From Antitrichia curtipendula (Eukaryota; Streptophyta; Bryopsida; Hypnales; Leucodontaceae), in assembly GCA_951230915.1 (NCBI GenBank), contig OX579633.1, positions 24,276,574 through 24,340,573 of the forward strand: a stretch of 64,000 nucleotides of DNA, given 5' to 3'. The notes under the pieces were generated by a model. That model ran no database searches. It had not been told where the DNA came from and saw only the letters and a list, made by a program, of their open reading frames with translations. Both the position numbers and the translations under genes were made by a program. Within the stretch, counting starts at the first letter, position 1. The number at the start of each line of letters is the position of its first letter. This document shows, piece after piece, positions 11,689 to 23,064 of this stretch.

Positions 11689-14600
11689 CTAATGGTCCTT
11701 GAACCAACTCCACTTATACATGGAATTCGTTTCACCTGCAAATTTAGAACGAGCGATGGTAGATGGGTCATAGAAAATGGAGTCATAGGGATTTCCATGT
11801 CTATTACCATAGAGTTCGTCATAGTAGACAGGACTTGGCCGTGGCGTCCTGGAGAGCGATTCGAAAAAGCTGTTCCGAAAATACGTTTGGTCCTGGACCA
11901 CAAACCGTGGGGGGCTTGGATCGTAGTACAAGCTATCAGCCTCTCGTCCTTGACACCGGAGCTCTTTTGGAAGGCAAAGGGAAGGGTTTCCCCAGACGTT
12001 GAACGCAGCCCAGTCTCCCACTTTGATTGGAGGATCTGTTGGATTTTCTTGCACTCGGAGGCGATTGAGCATGGCCATGCGCAAAGCTCTAGAAACAGAG
12101 GCATGTCTTCGAAGTCCTTCATAGAAAAATTCCATTAGCTTTATTGTTGCATCGTCACCAACCTTCCACAGCGAGGCTACAACGCTGGGCACTCCTGCAA
12201 TAATAAATGAACGAGCCATACTCAACACACCTTCACTTGTCACCTTTCCTCTTGAAGTTTGGCATGCGCCTAGTACAACAAGCTCTGCTTTCCACTTTGG
12301 ATCCGAGCTGCTTATGAATTCTGCCGTTAGACCGTGTGAATCGATACTTGAATCAAGTGTGGCACCTCTCTTCCTTGAACCGTTACGATTATTTAGTACA
12401 GTTTCAGAGTCAACCATTGAAATTGAGTCAACGCAAATGTGCTCACACATGGACAAATTCCTCTTGATCATCGTCACATCATCAGCCTCGTCATCTGAAT
12501 CCCATACATCGTCATCACTGGATTGATCCAGGCCACCTGGTTGCCCCCTTGATCCTGACCCCCTCGATGTACTCATACCATCTGAACTTGACAGACACGC
12601 TCCCTTTGCGGAAGTGCCTAATGCAGAATCGCAAGCCAAGTGCAAAACATTTTTTCTGTGGTCATCCTTATCAAATTGTCCATGTGATCCAATGTGAAGA
12701 ATAACCTGTCGAAACCCTGCCTCAGATGGCTGCGTAGCCCAATGTACAAGTTCTTTTGCAGTCGCGTTATCTCCCAACAATGTTTTCACTTGTGTTTCAT
12801 TACGAAACATTTCGGCGATGCTATTAACCTCCTTCTCAGTTCCTGGCAGCGGTTTACGGTTCACACTCTTGCATTTGGAGCAACTGTACGTTGGATTTCC
12901 CAGTGCAACAATGGATCCAGGGAGGTCTGTGCGGAGAGGAGCACGTTGCAACTCCTCTAAGCGCTCAGTGCAAGCCCGAAGGACCATTAATGAAGGAGTC
13001 AGAGAAAGGGTGTGGCGCTCAATAAGATATTTCCCGGCTTCCCTATTTCGAAGTGCAGCAAAAGGCACCTTGGTGAACAACTGCATATTACCAACAAAAT
13101 CATCCAACATTATTTGGTTTAGGCAATGACGATTACAAGATAATCGAGATGCTAGTTCAGCTTACAGTCTATGTAGAGCAAGATCAACGACATCACTATT
13201 GTGTACTTTTCAAGCATGAAACACGTTTCAGTACACAATTGAATAGATACAAAATTATTAAGTTGAGAAAATTTCCGCACCTCATTTGGAGCTAGTATTA
13301 ATGAGTGGTTCTCCTCCATTTTGTCGAGATGATACGCAATCGGTCTAATAAGCAAATCATATAGGAATTCCAAATCCTTCTCCAAAGAATCACTATCATA
13401 GCTAGACTCAGTTTCCAGATCTTTCTTGGTAGGGTCGAGAAATTTGTACATATCGTCCAATCTGTTCACAAGATTGCGCGGCTCTTTAGAATCCACGTCA
13501 CATTTTATGATGTCCAAGTCCTGCATCCTAAATCAAGCATGGTTAAACTAGTAGTGAATGGTGAAACTATGTCTGACTTTTAAGGATGATCCAACATGCT
13601 AATCTGCAGGCTTCTAAGAGCATTCTAAGATATCTGTTGTATAATTGTATGAAAACTTAACGTACCCCATCCCACACATATATTAGAAATGCTCCTCCAT
13701 CCTCGACCAAATTACTGTACTGCACAAAAACTCCACGTTGTGGTAAAGCCTTATATAAATTTTGCCTGCCAGTTTCAAATCCAATATCAAAACTCCATTT
13801 GAAGCTGGAGTTGAGCTTGTTAGAACTCGACAACTGGTACAACATGCTTTGTGAACGCTCTCCTTCAGCATACATGAACGCGTCCCATTGCCAAGGATCT
13901 CTCTGCTCTATAATCCGAGAATACCTATCAATTTTACGAAATAGGAATTTACATAGTTCAACCCTCCTGCAGTGATACACTTGTAAAAGAGAACACAACT
14001 GCTTGTGTTGTTCCAGCAACCTTAACCACTGGTCTTCGCTATAGTTTGTATTTTCCAACAAACTGGTGAAAGCAGCCCCTGCGTCTTTTCCATATTTCTG
14101 AACTGGAGTGACCTCAGTGTTGAAATAAGAACACAATTCCGCATTAAGTATGGATTGTTGCCCTGAATCATCAATGGAGTTCGCTTCTTTTGCTTGACTT
14201 AATTTTTTCATAAGGAACAAAAGGTGTTCGTGATATTTAGAATCAAGTGCTCCATATAATTGGGCCAAAAAAAATTTGGACCGGGCAATAGCAAGAGACT
14301 TGCGCGACTCTGGTGAAAGCTCCATGCACTTTTCACAATACAACACTGCCCGCTGGAAATTCTCATCTTCACAAAAAGCCTTGATTTGATCATGGTTCAT
14401 TTGATCAGGATTTAACAACTCTATGGTTCTCAAACACAATCCAACACGCAATCCAGAAAGGAGGAGGTACTCTCCATAATCGAGGTCATTTTCCAAGGTC
14501 GTTTTCATTTTCCCTTTGCTATCGATTGGGTCGACAAAGAATTCTTCATAACCTTGAACTTCTTTCTCCAAGGACTCCCACTTCCATCTGCAGAAGTTTA

Positions 14601-15842
14601 AAATTTTCACATGTACAAACCAATGTGCGATTAGAAACATTATACAATAGGTCCAAGTTGTATCTAACAGCTATTTCAGATCTTGAAACCGTGAGTCTTG
14701 TGTAGGTTTCATACATGAACACAAAACCATAACATAACACGTAACTGATTCGTTACTTCCAATATTAAAACACATCTAGCCACTAATTAGAAATTTCAAT
14801 ACATTCATGCAATAAGATCTAAGTCACTGGTTGTAACTACATGTAAAAGTAAAGAAAGAAAATGTTGTTAAAATAACCACTCACCCTTTGGTGTCACTGA
14901 GGATTAACCTCAGAATTTCTAAGATTCCTTGCTGCCTGTCAGGTCTCCTAGGATTTAAGACCTGAGACTTGTCGACGGTAAATGTATTCTGCTTATAAAC
15001 ATCAAGCATTTGTTTCATTCGAGGTTGGAGTTGAGATTCACGTATTTTATAGGCCCGACGAAAATCCATTATAACCTTCCTTGCTAGATCATCCCTCCCA
15101 AGATTTGTATGGCAAAAAGCTTCAAGCTCAACATTCTGCCCAATGCAATCAACATCCTCGCTTGGTAAGTATTTCTTTGCCTCCTGAATAAAGCCTAAGG
15201 CAACTTTGAAATTCCCATCATCCATGAATGCATGGAAATTTTTTGTCAACAAATAACATTCATTGGCCTTGTCGTCTTGGTTTGATCTCTGAACACCAAA
15301 GTCTGTGACCACCCTTTTCTTCAAATCAAAATTCTTCACATGTGAGACGGAATATAGATATAATGTCATAAATCTTGCTGTCCGGAGATGATCTTTCAGA
15401 CTCCTCAGCTCATCTGAATCCCCACCTGGAATCAACTTTTCCATTTCCATCTGTAGATCGAAAGCTTTTTTGAATTGTTTTTTCTTGAATAAGTATATGT
15501 TGGACAAAGGTAAGCTTGCCCACACCATCAGCCAAGAACAAGCCTCCTTAATTTCTGGACTTTCAGACTCCACTTTCAAGACAAGCTTCAAGATCTCCTT
15601 ACACCATTCGAAGTCAAATATGGCCCTTTCCCAATTGCTTTGATCATAGTATGAACATCCTCTACTGCCATGAATATGAAACGCCAGATGAAAAGGAACT
15701 GGCAACTTGTGCAAATGGTGTTCCAAACCAGCTTGGGATTGGACCAACTTACTTTGCATAGCTAACTGAGAAACAACTTAGTATTAGCTCAAATGTCAGA
15801 CAACCGTGCCATACAAGTGATTTTTAAACACACATTATATAC

Positions 15843-15899
<57 letters not shown>

Positions 15900-18800
15900 C
15901 AATAATTATATCGGAGTGTCCTGATTGTTAAAACAGTTGGTCAAATAACGTTAAATGTGACTTTCTTATGAGAATTTCATTTTACCTTATCATTAACTTG
16001 GAAGATCATACCGGTTGGAGATGGCATTTGCTCAGCAACTCTGTCTCTGCAACATTCACACAAAACTCAACATTTTGCAGCCAAAAGCTCACATAAAAAA
16101 GCACATCATGGGAGAAATGAAATCTGGAATAGCAAAACTGAAACGACTTGTATGTTTTTTCTTAGGTAGGTGTTGAAAACCAGGACTTACTCATGTTCAT
16201 GGTTGTCAACAAGGAGGCTGAACCCTCGATTATGTTGTGACTCATTCATGAGATGTATCAGTAGATCAGCTTCACCAAGGAGATAGTAGTAATCATTCCA
16301 AAAGTAGCCATATTCTGAACACTTTGTCGCATGATTTCGATCTTCTTTGCTGCAGAATTCTTCTTTTAGCCTCATTGCTTCTCGAAGCCATTTTAAAGCA
16401 AGTGTCCAATTCTGGAATTGATAGTGCCCCAAATAGAGCCAAAAACACATTCCATGCGCTGCAGTAAGATCGTCTTTCACCCAGTTTGATTCATGTTCTT
16501 CTCTCTTTTGCTCCAGAATTATTGCATCAGACATAATCTGATAACCATGTATCAAAAACGCTTTATCTGAGCCCATCTGATGCTCTGCACAATTTAACAT
16601 CTCCTCCCAAATCTTCTGCGCTTGTACAAACTCCCTTGCACGATATTGATATAAGTGTGCCAGAGGGAGGTCAAACCACGACAACAGCCACTCATATGTC
16701 TTGTTATCAACCTTCCTGAATCTTTTTGATAACTTCAGCAACCCCCTAATTTGCTCGTAATCAATTATCTTCCGCTTCCAATCACAATCTTCTAGTGCAT
16801 TTGATGCAAGTTGGAGACAGGATTGCAAGATTGGTTCTGGCAACTTGTTAATCTCCTCACAATATGATTCCATGTCGTTGTACGCTTGAACCAAACCTAG
16901 CTGCAGAGGTTCCCAGAAAAAAACTTGTGAATTCTGGCTTTTTGTAAGGGTGTGCTGAAACTTCTAGTGAAAAAGTGGTATTTCTCTTAAAAAGGTCAAA
17001 ACTTTGCCACATTCATATACTTTTGAAAATCTTAGCACAGAAAGAAATGGAAGTTTCAGAGCTTTTCAACTGCACACTAGGTTTCCACCTTGTTGCCTAG
17101 TGAAAGTTAGTACACTCCAGATTCCAATAAAACCTGGAACCCGATTGCTCGGCTCGATGCTCATCAAGATGCTATGATCAGCGATATCTACCTCGCAGGC
17201 CGATTATCATGTCTACTTGAACAAATCCTGGTATTCAGTGAATTCCTAGGTAGTGATTCAAACAGATTCTATATCATGGATATCTACAGCAGAATTGAAT
17301 CATTCACATACCGAGCTTCCGATGGGACATGGCTTTGGAGTCATTATTGGATCATGCAAATCTGAAATCTCCGGAATCTGATTTGTTGTTCCATAAGAAA
17401 CGAGACTGCAATATAATTTACAACTTGTCAATTCAAACATCTACTGCAATGAAGTGGAGATGGAGGTTCTGAACTACCGAATAACATCAAATTACAATCC
17501 AAAGCATGACAATAACAATATTCATAATAAGTAATCAGGATCTAATAGATAGGGAACTTACAAGCTATTTTTATCACTGTCGGGGCTACATTGGAGGCGA
17601 CGTTGTAATTCAGAAAGTCTTTCATTATAAACTGGTAGCTGCGAATTGTCGATGACGGTTGTTCCCTTCCCGATCTCAGTGACGCACTCTGTCAGCATTT
17701 TAACTTCGAAATGAAGAAAATAATTTCGACAACTGTTCCTTTCGTCTGGAGAATTCCTTTCCCAGAACCAATTTGCTTCTTGAATCCACCGCAAACTTTC
17801 TTTGCGACTCCCGGAATATTCGTGGTCAACACACAACAGGAAACATAGCTGGGCCTCTGCTTCGCCTTCATTACACGCCATCAATCTAGCATATCCCCAA
17901 ACTGCTTCGTTCTTGGTCTTAGAACACATCAACGCCGCGCCCCACTCGTATTGAGCTGTGTAAAAATAAGTTTTACATACGCGCACTAGTGACTCATGCG
18001 AGTCTTGCAATGGCATGACACACTCCAGCACCTCCTTCCGAATATTCATCGCACTTTGGAGCATGTCTACGCCGCCTCGGGATTGAAACAATTGCGCCAG
18101 CGGAAGGTCTATCCAAGCTAGTAGGAAATCATAATCCCGCTTCTCAAGTTCCCCTACAGAACACACTATGTCTCGCCTCAGCTCCGAGAAATGATACTCA
18201 GCCGTGTCCCAGATACCTTGCTCTTGAGCACAAATGCCTTCGCCGTATTCCTTCATGAATTTCTCCAGATTGAGATGTACTGAGAGCATCGACTCTACTA
18301 CAGGCGATGGCTTCAACGACTTTCGTAAACAGTGTTCAACGCCTACTTCTGAGTCCACTAAGGCTCGCCAAACTGGAATCTCTGCTGGACACGTGAAACA
18401 CTCCCTAACTGTGGTTGTCCGTTGACAGGGTAAGTAGTGAAAGTAAGGATAGAATGGGTCGCACACGCAGCTTGTGACATGGGAATCTTGAGGAATGACT
18501 CTTCTCCTTTGAAAGCCTTGGGGTTTCACCTTCTCAAAGCTCTCCGTTGCAGATGATGAGTCTGAATATGAAGTTTCATGACCACCCTGACGATCAATAG
18601 AACTTTCGCTCCATTCAAGGGCTCGATTATGCTCACTGGCTAGTGACAAAGTCTCTGCGATCACAGACTCGAAATGGAGGGTACTCGTAGGCTGCACAAG
18701 AACACCATCCAGGGATATGCCATATTTTGCATCGCCTTGTATCGCAAATTTCAGCTGACACATTCTCTCTTCATTCTCCACAACAAACTCCCCAACTTCG

Positions 18801-20285
18801 TATTCCCTCCAACCGTTCTCTACAACACGGATTGTTGGCACCTGGAACTGTTCTACTCGTAAATAACTTTTACTTAAGACGCACTTTCGTTCGTCCACTA
18901 GCACATTGTCCTTGAGTAGTGTGAAGTGTACTGGATTAGAGTCGAACCAAGGTGGCTTATCCAAACGAATTCGCCATGACAATGTGTAAGCTCCTGGAGA
19001 GAGCACGCAATTAATTTCACCGCTTGCATTGAACGGACTCACCTCTCTCAATTTCGCAACCACTGAGTGCCTGCTTGGCAGAAAAAGGGCCAAGTCATAT
19101 GAGAAGCAGAATAACGTAGTAGGTGAACACATGTAGCTGCTAATGAAACTAAAAAATGGAAGTGAACCTGGATCAACCAAGGCATGGAAATTATTGATTA
19201 AACATTGCAGAAGCTCCAAACTAGGTCGCATGGATATACTCACAGAGCGGTGGGATCTTTAACCCAACTCCAGAAGCGCCCGAAACTGGTGTGATCAACG
19301 GCCCAAGCAAATCTCAGTGATCTTGCTCCAAAGCGTAAGTGATTGGCAGGCGTGACACCGTGACACTGTGATACCCGGGGCCTCCTCAGCAGTACTCGTA
19401 GGTTGTAAGACGTCATCCAGCTGACTATTAATTGAGTCGTGCTCATCAGGGGTAGAGAAAGTCTCTACGCTCACAGACTCAGTACTCGAAGGCTGCAAAT
19501 GAAAACCATCTACAGATTTACCAGTTGTCTCGTAAGCAACACTAGCGGTACTTGTTGGCTGCACAACAACGCCATCCAGGGATATGCCAGATTTACGCCC
19601 TACAAAGCTTTGCATCGCAAATTTCAGCTGACACATTGTCACTTCATTCTCCACGACAAATTCCCCAACGTCGTATTCCCTCCAACCGTTCTCCACAACA
19701 CGGACTGCTGGCACCTTGCACTGTTCGACTTGTTTAAAACTGTCACTTATGAAGCACTTGCATTCGTCCATATTTTCCACTCCGTCCTTGGATAGCGTGA
19801 AGTGTACCGGATTAGAGTCCCAATATAGTGGCTTGTCCAAACGAATTCGCCAAGACAATTTGTAAGCCCCTGGAGAGAGCAAACAATTGATTTCACCGCT
19901 TGCATCAAACCAGGTTACCTCTTTCAATTTCGCGACCTCCGAGTGCCTGTTTGGCAGATAAAGAACCAACTGAAGTCAAATGAGAGACAGAACAACATAG
20001 TATGCTTACTAGTTGCATATGAAACTGGAAAACACAGATGTTGCTTAAAACCCTAACCCTACACCATAGCATGAAAAATGCTGATAAAATGACATTGCAG
20101 AACCTCAAAACTGGCTCCCGAGGATATACTCACAGAGAGGTGGAATCTTCAACCCATCTCCAGTAGCGCGGATCATTGCCCCAAGCTATCTTGAGATCCC
20201 TTGCCCTTAAACGTACGCAATTGGCAGGCTTGACACCCAGCTCCACCTCGGCAGTACCCATAGGCTGTTCAGCATCGTCATCCAT
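11689..20285 (-). CDS. PP2-lectin / TPR-like / CHAT-domain cysteine protease, 11 exons
   Basis: Modelled exons on the minus strand: 20285-20134, 19946-19475, 19365-19244, 19070-17562, 17405-17312, 16900-16191, 16046-15986, 15765-14885, 14587-13666, 13520-13281 and 13080-11689. Reading phases agree at all ten GT/AG junctions and give about 2,184 residues. The start ATG follows an in-frame upstream TAG. Two PP2 (Nictaba-type) lectin domains (about 17-182 and 213-377) carry the ARDLKIAW...DPRYWRWV start and GWREYDVGEF...GISLDGVVVQP end. The middle, about 490-1640, is helical and TPR-like, with three modules sharing WLLxWxDLPLAxLY (near 565, 854 and 1118). The C-terminus is a CHAT fold: a VPFAAL strand, His1854 in HIGSHGQFD, Cys1994 in LGACQTSRG, then GVLSMARSFIIAGV...SLWKV...FYEGL and WAAFNVWGNP. 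An acidic, Ser-rich insert separates His and Cys, and a Tyr-rich tail of about 90 residues follows. CHAT is a caspase/separase-relative protease. The likely partner is the divergent gasdermin-like gene. One weak point: the 109-nt intron 19474-19366 could instead be a frameshift. No transcript data are available. Confidence 0.85.
15833..15896. repeat. (AT)n microsatellite within an intron
   Basis: About 60 bases of AT dinucleotides inside the intron between the 61-nt micro-exon (16046-15986) and the exon starting at 15765. Confidence 0.85.
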
Positions 20286-20818
20286 AGATATGCCGGATTT
20301 ACCCTCCAAAACCCTAGCGGATCTCACGATTATTAGCTACTCCGCACCAATCAAAAAGAAGTTTCCATCAACCTTCGCTAGTCAAAGAGACGATTACTAT
20401 CAAAAGTCGATGATCAGACAGGCAATTACGAGTAACCTTCACAAATTTGTGGAAGAGATAATAGGCAGAAGCAAAATCAGACTCATTTGAGTCTTAGCAA
20501 GGAACTAATATAACAGTCCACAAACGTGTAACTCTAACAAGCCAACATGCTTAGCTGTGCAAAATGAACAAGGGCAACACGATGCAGGAGCGTACCAAAT
20601 AGATTTGACCTTAGCTTTGTCGCAGGCTAAGCTAATACCATTTCAACCAGAAAGAGTCTTCCACTTCAGCTTGATCAAGAGAGCTTGCCAATCACGTCAA
20701 TACACTGAGAATTAGCTGTGGTGAGCGATGTTGCAGCCGAGGACAAATACTAAGAAATTGTTCGGGGTCCACACAGCAGAAGCTATCAACATAGCCTGAA
20801 CTCGGTCGACAGAACTTG

Positions 20819-20989
20819 CACAGGGAGTTCATATCGCGTTCCCGGTGTTAATTCCCGGTGAGTGTCAAAATTCCCTGTGTACGCGTAGTTGCAACATGTG
20901 TCCAAAATACCTCTAAATAGAAAAGTTTTTACAGGAATTTTGACACTCACCGGGAATTAACACCGGGAACGCGATATGAACTCCCTGTG
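20819..20989. repeat. Perfect 56-bp inverted repeat in the shared promoter
   Basis: 20,819-20,874 and 20,934-20,989 are exact reverse complements around a 59-base loop. The arms are GC-richer than their surroundings (CGGTGTTAATTCCCGGTGAG core). It may be a foldback MITE or a hairpin-RNA source. No open frame. Confidence 0.85.
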
Positions 20990-21276
20990 TTGGTCTAAAT
21001 GGACGGTGCTACATAAAAACTTGATCGACACGCAAAGCTCCCGATGACGTTGTTGAATTCGTGCAAATCTCAACAGCCAAGTCTTCGCTGGACCACCACC
21101 ATAATATTATATATACTTAATAAAATCATTAATACAGAATTAAGTTTGACCATATAACGTCAATTTTCGAATTAAGCTGTACCATATACCAGTTTGTCGC
21201 TCTATTGATTGCACCGAAGTATCATTGTCTCTTTTATTTCATTTCATTTCATTTTATTTTTCTTTATAATATAAAC

Positions 21277-21397
21277 TAACGTCAATTTCGTTAAAATGGC
21301 ATATGAAATCCGCCACTTTGTCTGAACATCTAGGACAAGTATAGATGTAAACCCGCCAAAGTTCCGGAATGCCGCCATTTTAATGAAATTGACGTTA
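21277..21397. mobile_element. Mini-MITE with 24-bp TIRs
   Basis: TAACGTCAATTTCGTTAAAA at the left end is matched by its inverted copy at 21,374-21,397 with one mismatch over 24 bases. The element is 121 bp and non-coding. It lies about 270 bp upstream of the gasdermin-like start. Confidence 0.7.
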
Positions 21398-21667
21398 ACT
21401 TTTCTATTGACACAGGGGACCGATTGACCAATCCTTATCCTGACACAACTACTGTTTGCCGACTGATGAAACTACCCACGGGCTTCCTCTACCGCGTAAA
21501 CTACACTTGCTACAGAGAATACGGTAACACGGAGCGATCAATTTCACGTGTATACCTTAAGTCTGTTTCTGTTTTCTGGAATTGCAGGATTTTGATGTAG
21601 GTTGTCACCAACAGAGATAGCTGCTGATTTTGATTAGAACAGAGCTGCACCCTATCGATCAGGCGAG

Positions 21668-23064
21668 ATGGCCGACTCCTTTGAGAAATACTTGTATAGA
21701 GAATTCCGAGCTGTTCACGTGCAGGGGTTTTCGGAGTTGGCTGGCAACAAGAAAGGATTTCACCTGTCAGATATCTTGATCAAGAAGGAGAATGAAGGAG
21801 TGTTTCGTCGTCGTCCTGTCTTAAAGAAAGCCGGCTCTATGATTGATCTGGGAACCGAATCAAGTGCGGAAATTAAAAATAGTTTGCGCGAGGGACTTGC
21901 TGACTTTGAAAGTGAAGATCCAATAGGTATGTCCCTGTCTTTCGTTGGAAAAGTTCGGAAGTCCCATGTCCCTGTCCCTCCATTACTGCTTCCCATATTA
22001 ATGTAAGCGCCCTTGCTAGTAATTTGAAGTCGTGGAGATGCTCATATGTGACCAGTTACACGTGATGATTCTTGCAAATGAAAGGTGTGCCATGTGCTCT
22101 AATTTATCAAAAATGTTTGCTACGAAAACCGCAGAAGACGAAATGTTTGGTTGGACTTACCAAGACTTCAATGCTGAAAAGACATTCGCTTCTGCGGGTT
22201 CTTTATCGGGATCAATACTCGCAGGGCCCTTGGCGGATGTGGGGGCTCACTTTTCTCATTCCAGGAACTTGACTATTAGATTTGAGAATCTGTCCACCGC
22301 CTGTGTGGACAAGGACAAGCTCGTGGAGTATGTAAGAAATGGGCAGTGGAAGCCAAATGTTGAGGATCCAAGGCTGGATTGGCCCGGCCCTAGTTGCGTT
22401 GGAAGGTAAGCTTTCCGAGAATCAACCCTCGATTCACATTTTCAGTTACGGGAGGAATATATTTAGCAAGAACTAGTAATACTTCTCAACAGCTTCATAT
22501 GGGAGGAATTCGTGAATAGCCTGCTCATCTGCGATTTCAATTTCATGTTAGACTTCGTCATCGTTCAGTGCTCAGTATTGCAGGAAATCAAAATGCGTAA
22601 CGATTGTCTGTGGAATCTGTGGCAGCGGCGGTCGCCAGTTGTGGGTAATTCACCAGATTCTGTTTGCCTCGAAGCTGGAGGTCTCATCTGGTGCTTCAAA
22701 TTCGGTTGGTACTCGAGTGAGCACTGTTTTGTCCGGTGCTCATGGAGCGGATGTTTCAATGTCCTATGACGGTTCAAACGTGCTGAACCTCACAGTAGGT
22801 ACGAACACAAAGTTCCCCGGGAAGTTTATGTTTGCGTTCCGGGCAATACGCTTTCAATTTGATTCGGCAGGTGAACTAGTCGGCAAGCCTCTTGACGATG
22901 CAGGCAAGCACATGCCAGTCCACCGGGGTGATGACGACGGTCTATACGACGACGAGGCGGCACAAATTCGTGATCTCTTTCTTGAGCAACCTCCAGAAGA
23001 CGAAGAGAAGGGAGAGTGGGATGTACAGCGATTACCAATCGAAGAGGATACAAACGAAGTCTAG
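21668..23064 (+). CDS. Gasdermin-like pore-forming protein, 3 exons
   Basis: Exons 21668-21926, 22135-22405 and 22584-23064 join in phase (1, then 2) at GTATGT...CAG and GTAAGC...CAG, giving 336 residues. Residues 1-272 resemble the gasdermin N-terminal fold. There is an N-terminal segment with GFHLSDILIKK, then a GSLSGSILAG...SRNLTIRFENLS strand pair. These are followed by the hallmark hydrophobic strand VTIVCGICGSGGRQLWVIHQ running into LFASKLEVSSG, and then VLNLTVGTNTKFPGKFMFAF-type strands. Residues 276-336 form a short acidic tail with one likely amphipathic helix (EAAQIRDLFLEQ). Fungal and bacterial gasdermins have such short inhibitory C-termini, removed by a neighbouring protease. It has no signal peptide and should be cytosolic until cleaved. 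The start ATG is the first in an open exon. Divergent pairing with the CHAT protease gene supports the call. The family assignment is by eye, and another beta-rich pore-former is possible. Confidence 0.72.

Larger units (their letters stand above)
20286..21667. promoter_or_regulatory. Shared divergent promoter region of the CHAT and gasdermin-like genes
   Basis: About 1.38 kb separates the two divergent start codons, with no other gene between them, so cis-elements here could serve both. It contains a perfect 56-bp inverted repeat (20,819-20,989) and a small MITE (21,277-21,397). A TATA-like stretch (TATAATATAAAC) lies around 21,264, just before the MITE. I cannot place transcription starts. 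Bases 20,286-20,330 still read in frame as GKSGIS, a remnant of a PP2 domain end, just upstream of the chosen protease start. Confidence 0.55.

Noticed and set aside
11692..13129. Several plus-strand open frames (60-148 codons) opposite the CHAT exon
   Set aside because: They are antisense shadows of a well-supported minus-strand coding exon and show no domain.
19926..19969. Exon start at TTG (just after CTTCAG) for the first PP2 continuation
   Set aside because: That acceptor does not fit the phase-2 donor. The next acceptor (ACAG|GCACTC) fits the phase, and the parallel acceptor recurs in the second PP2 domain.
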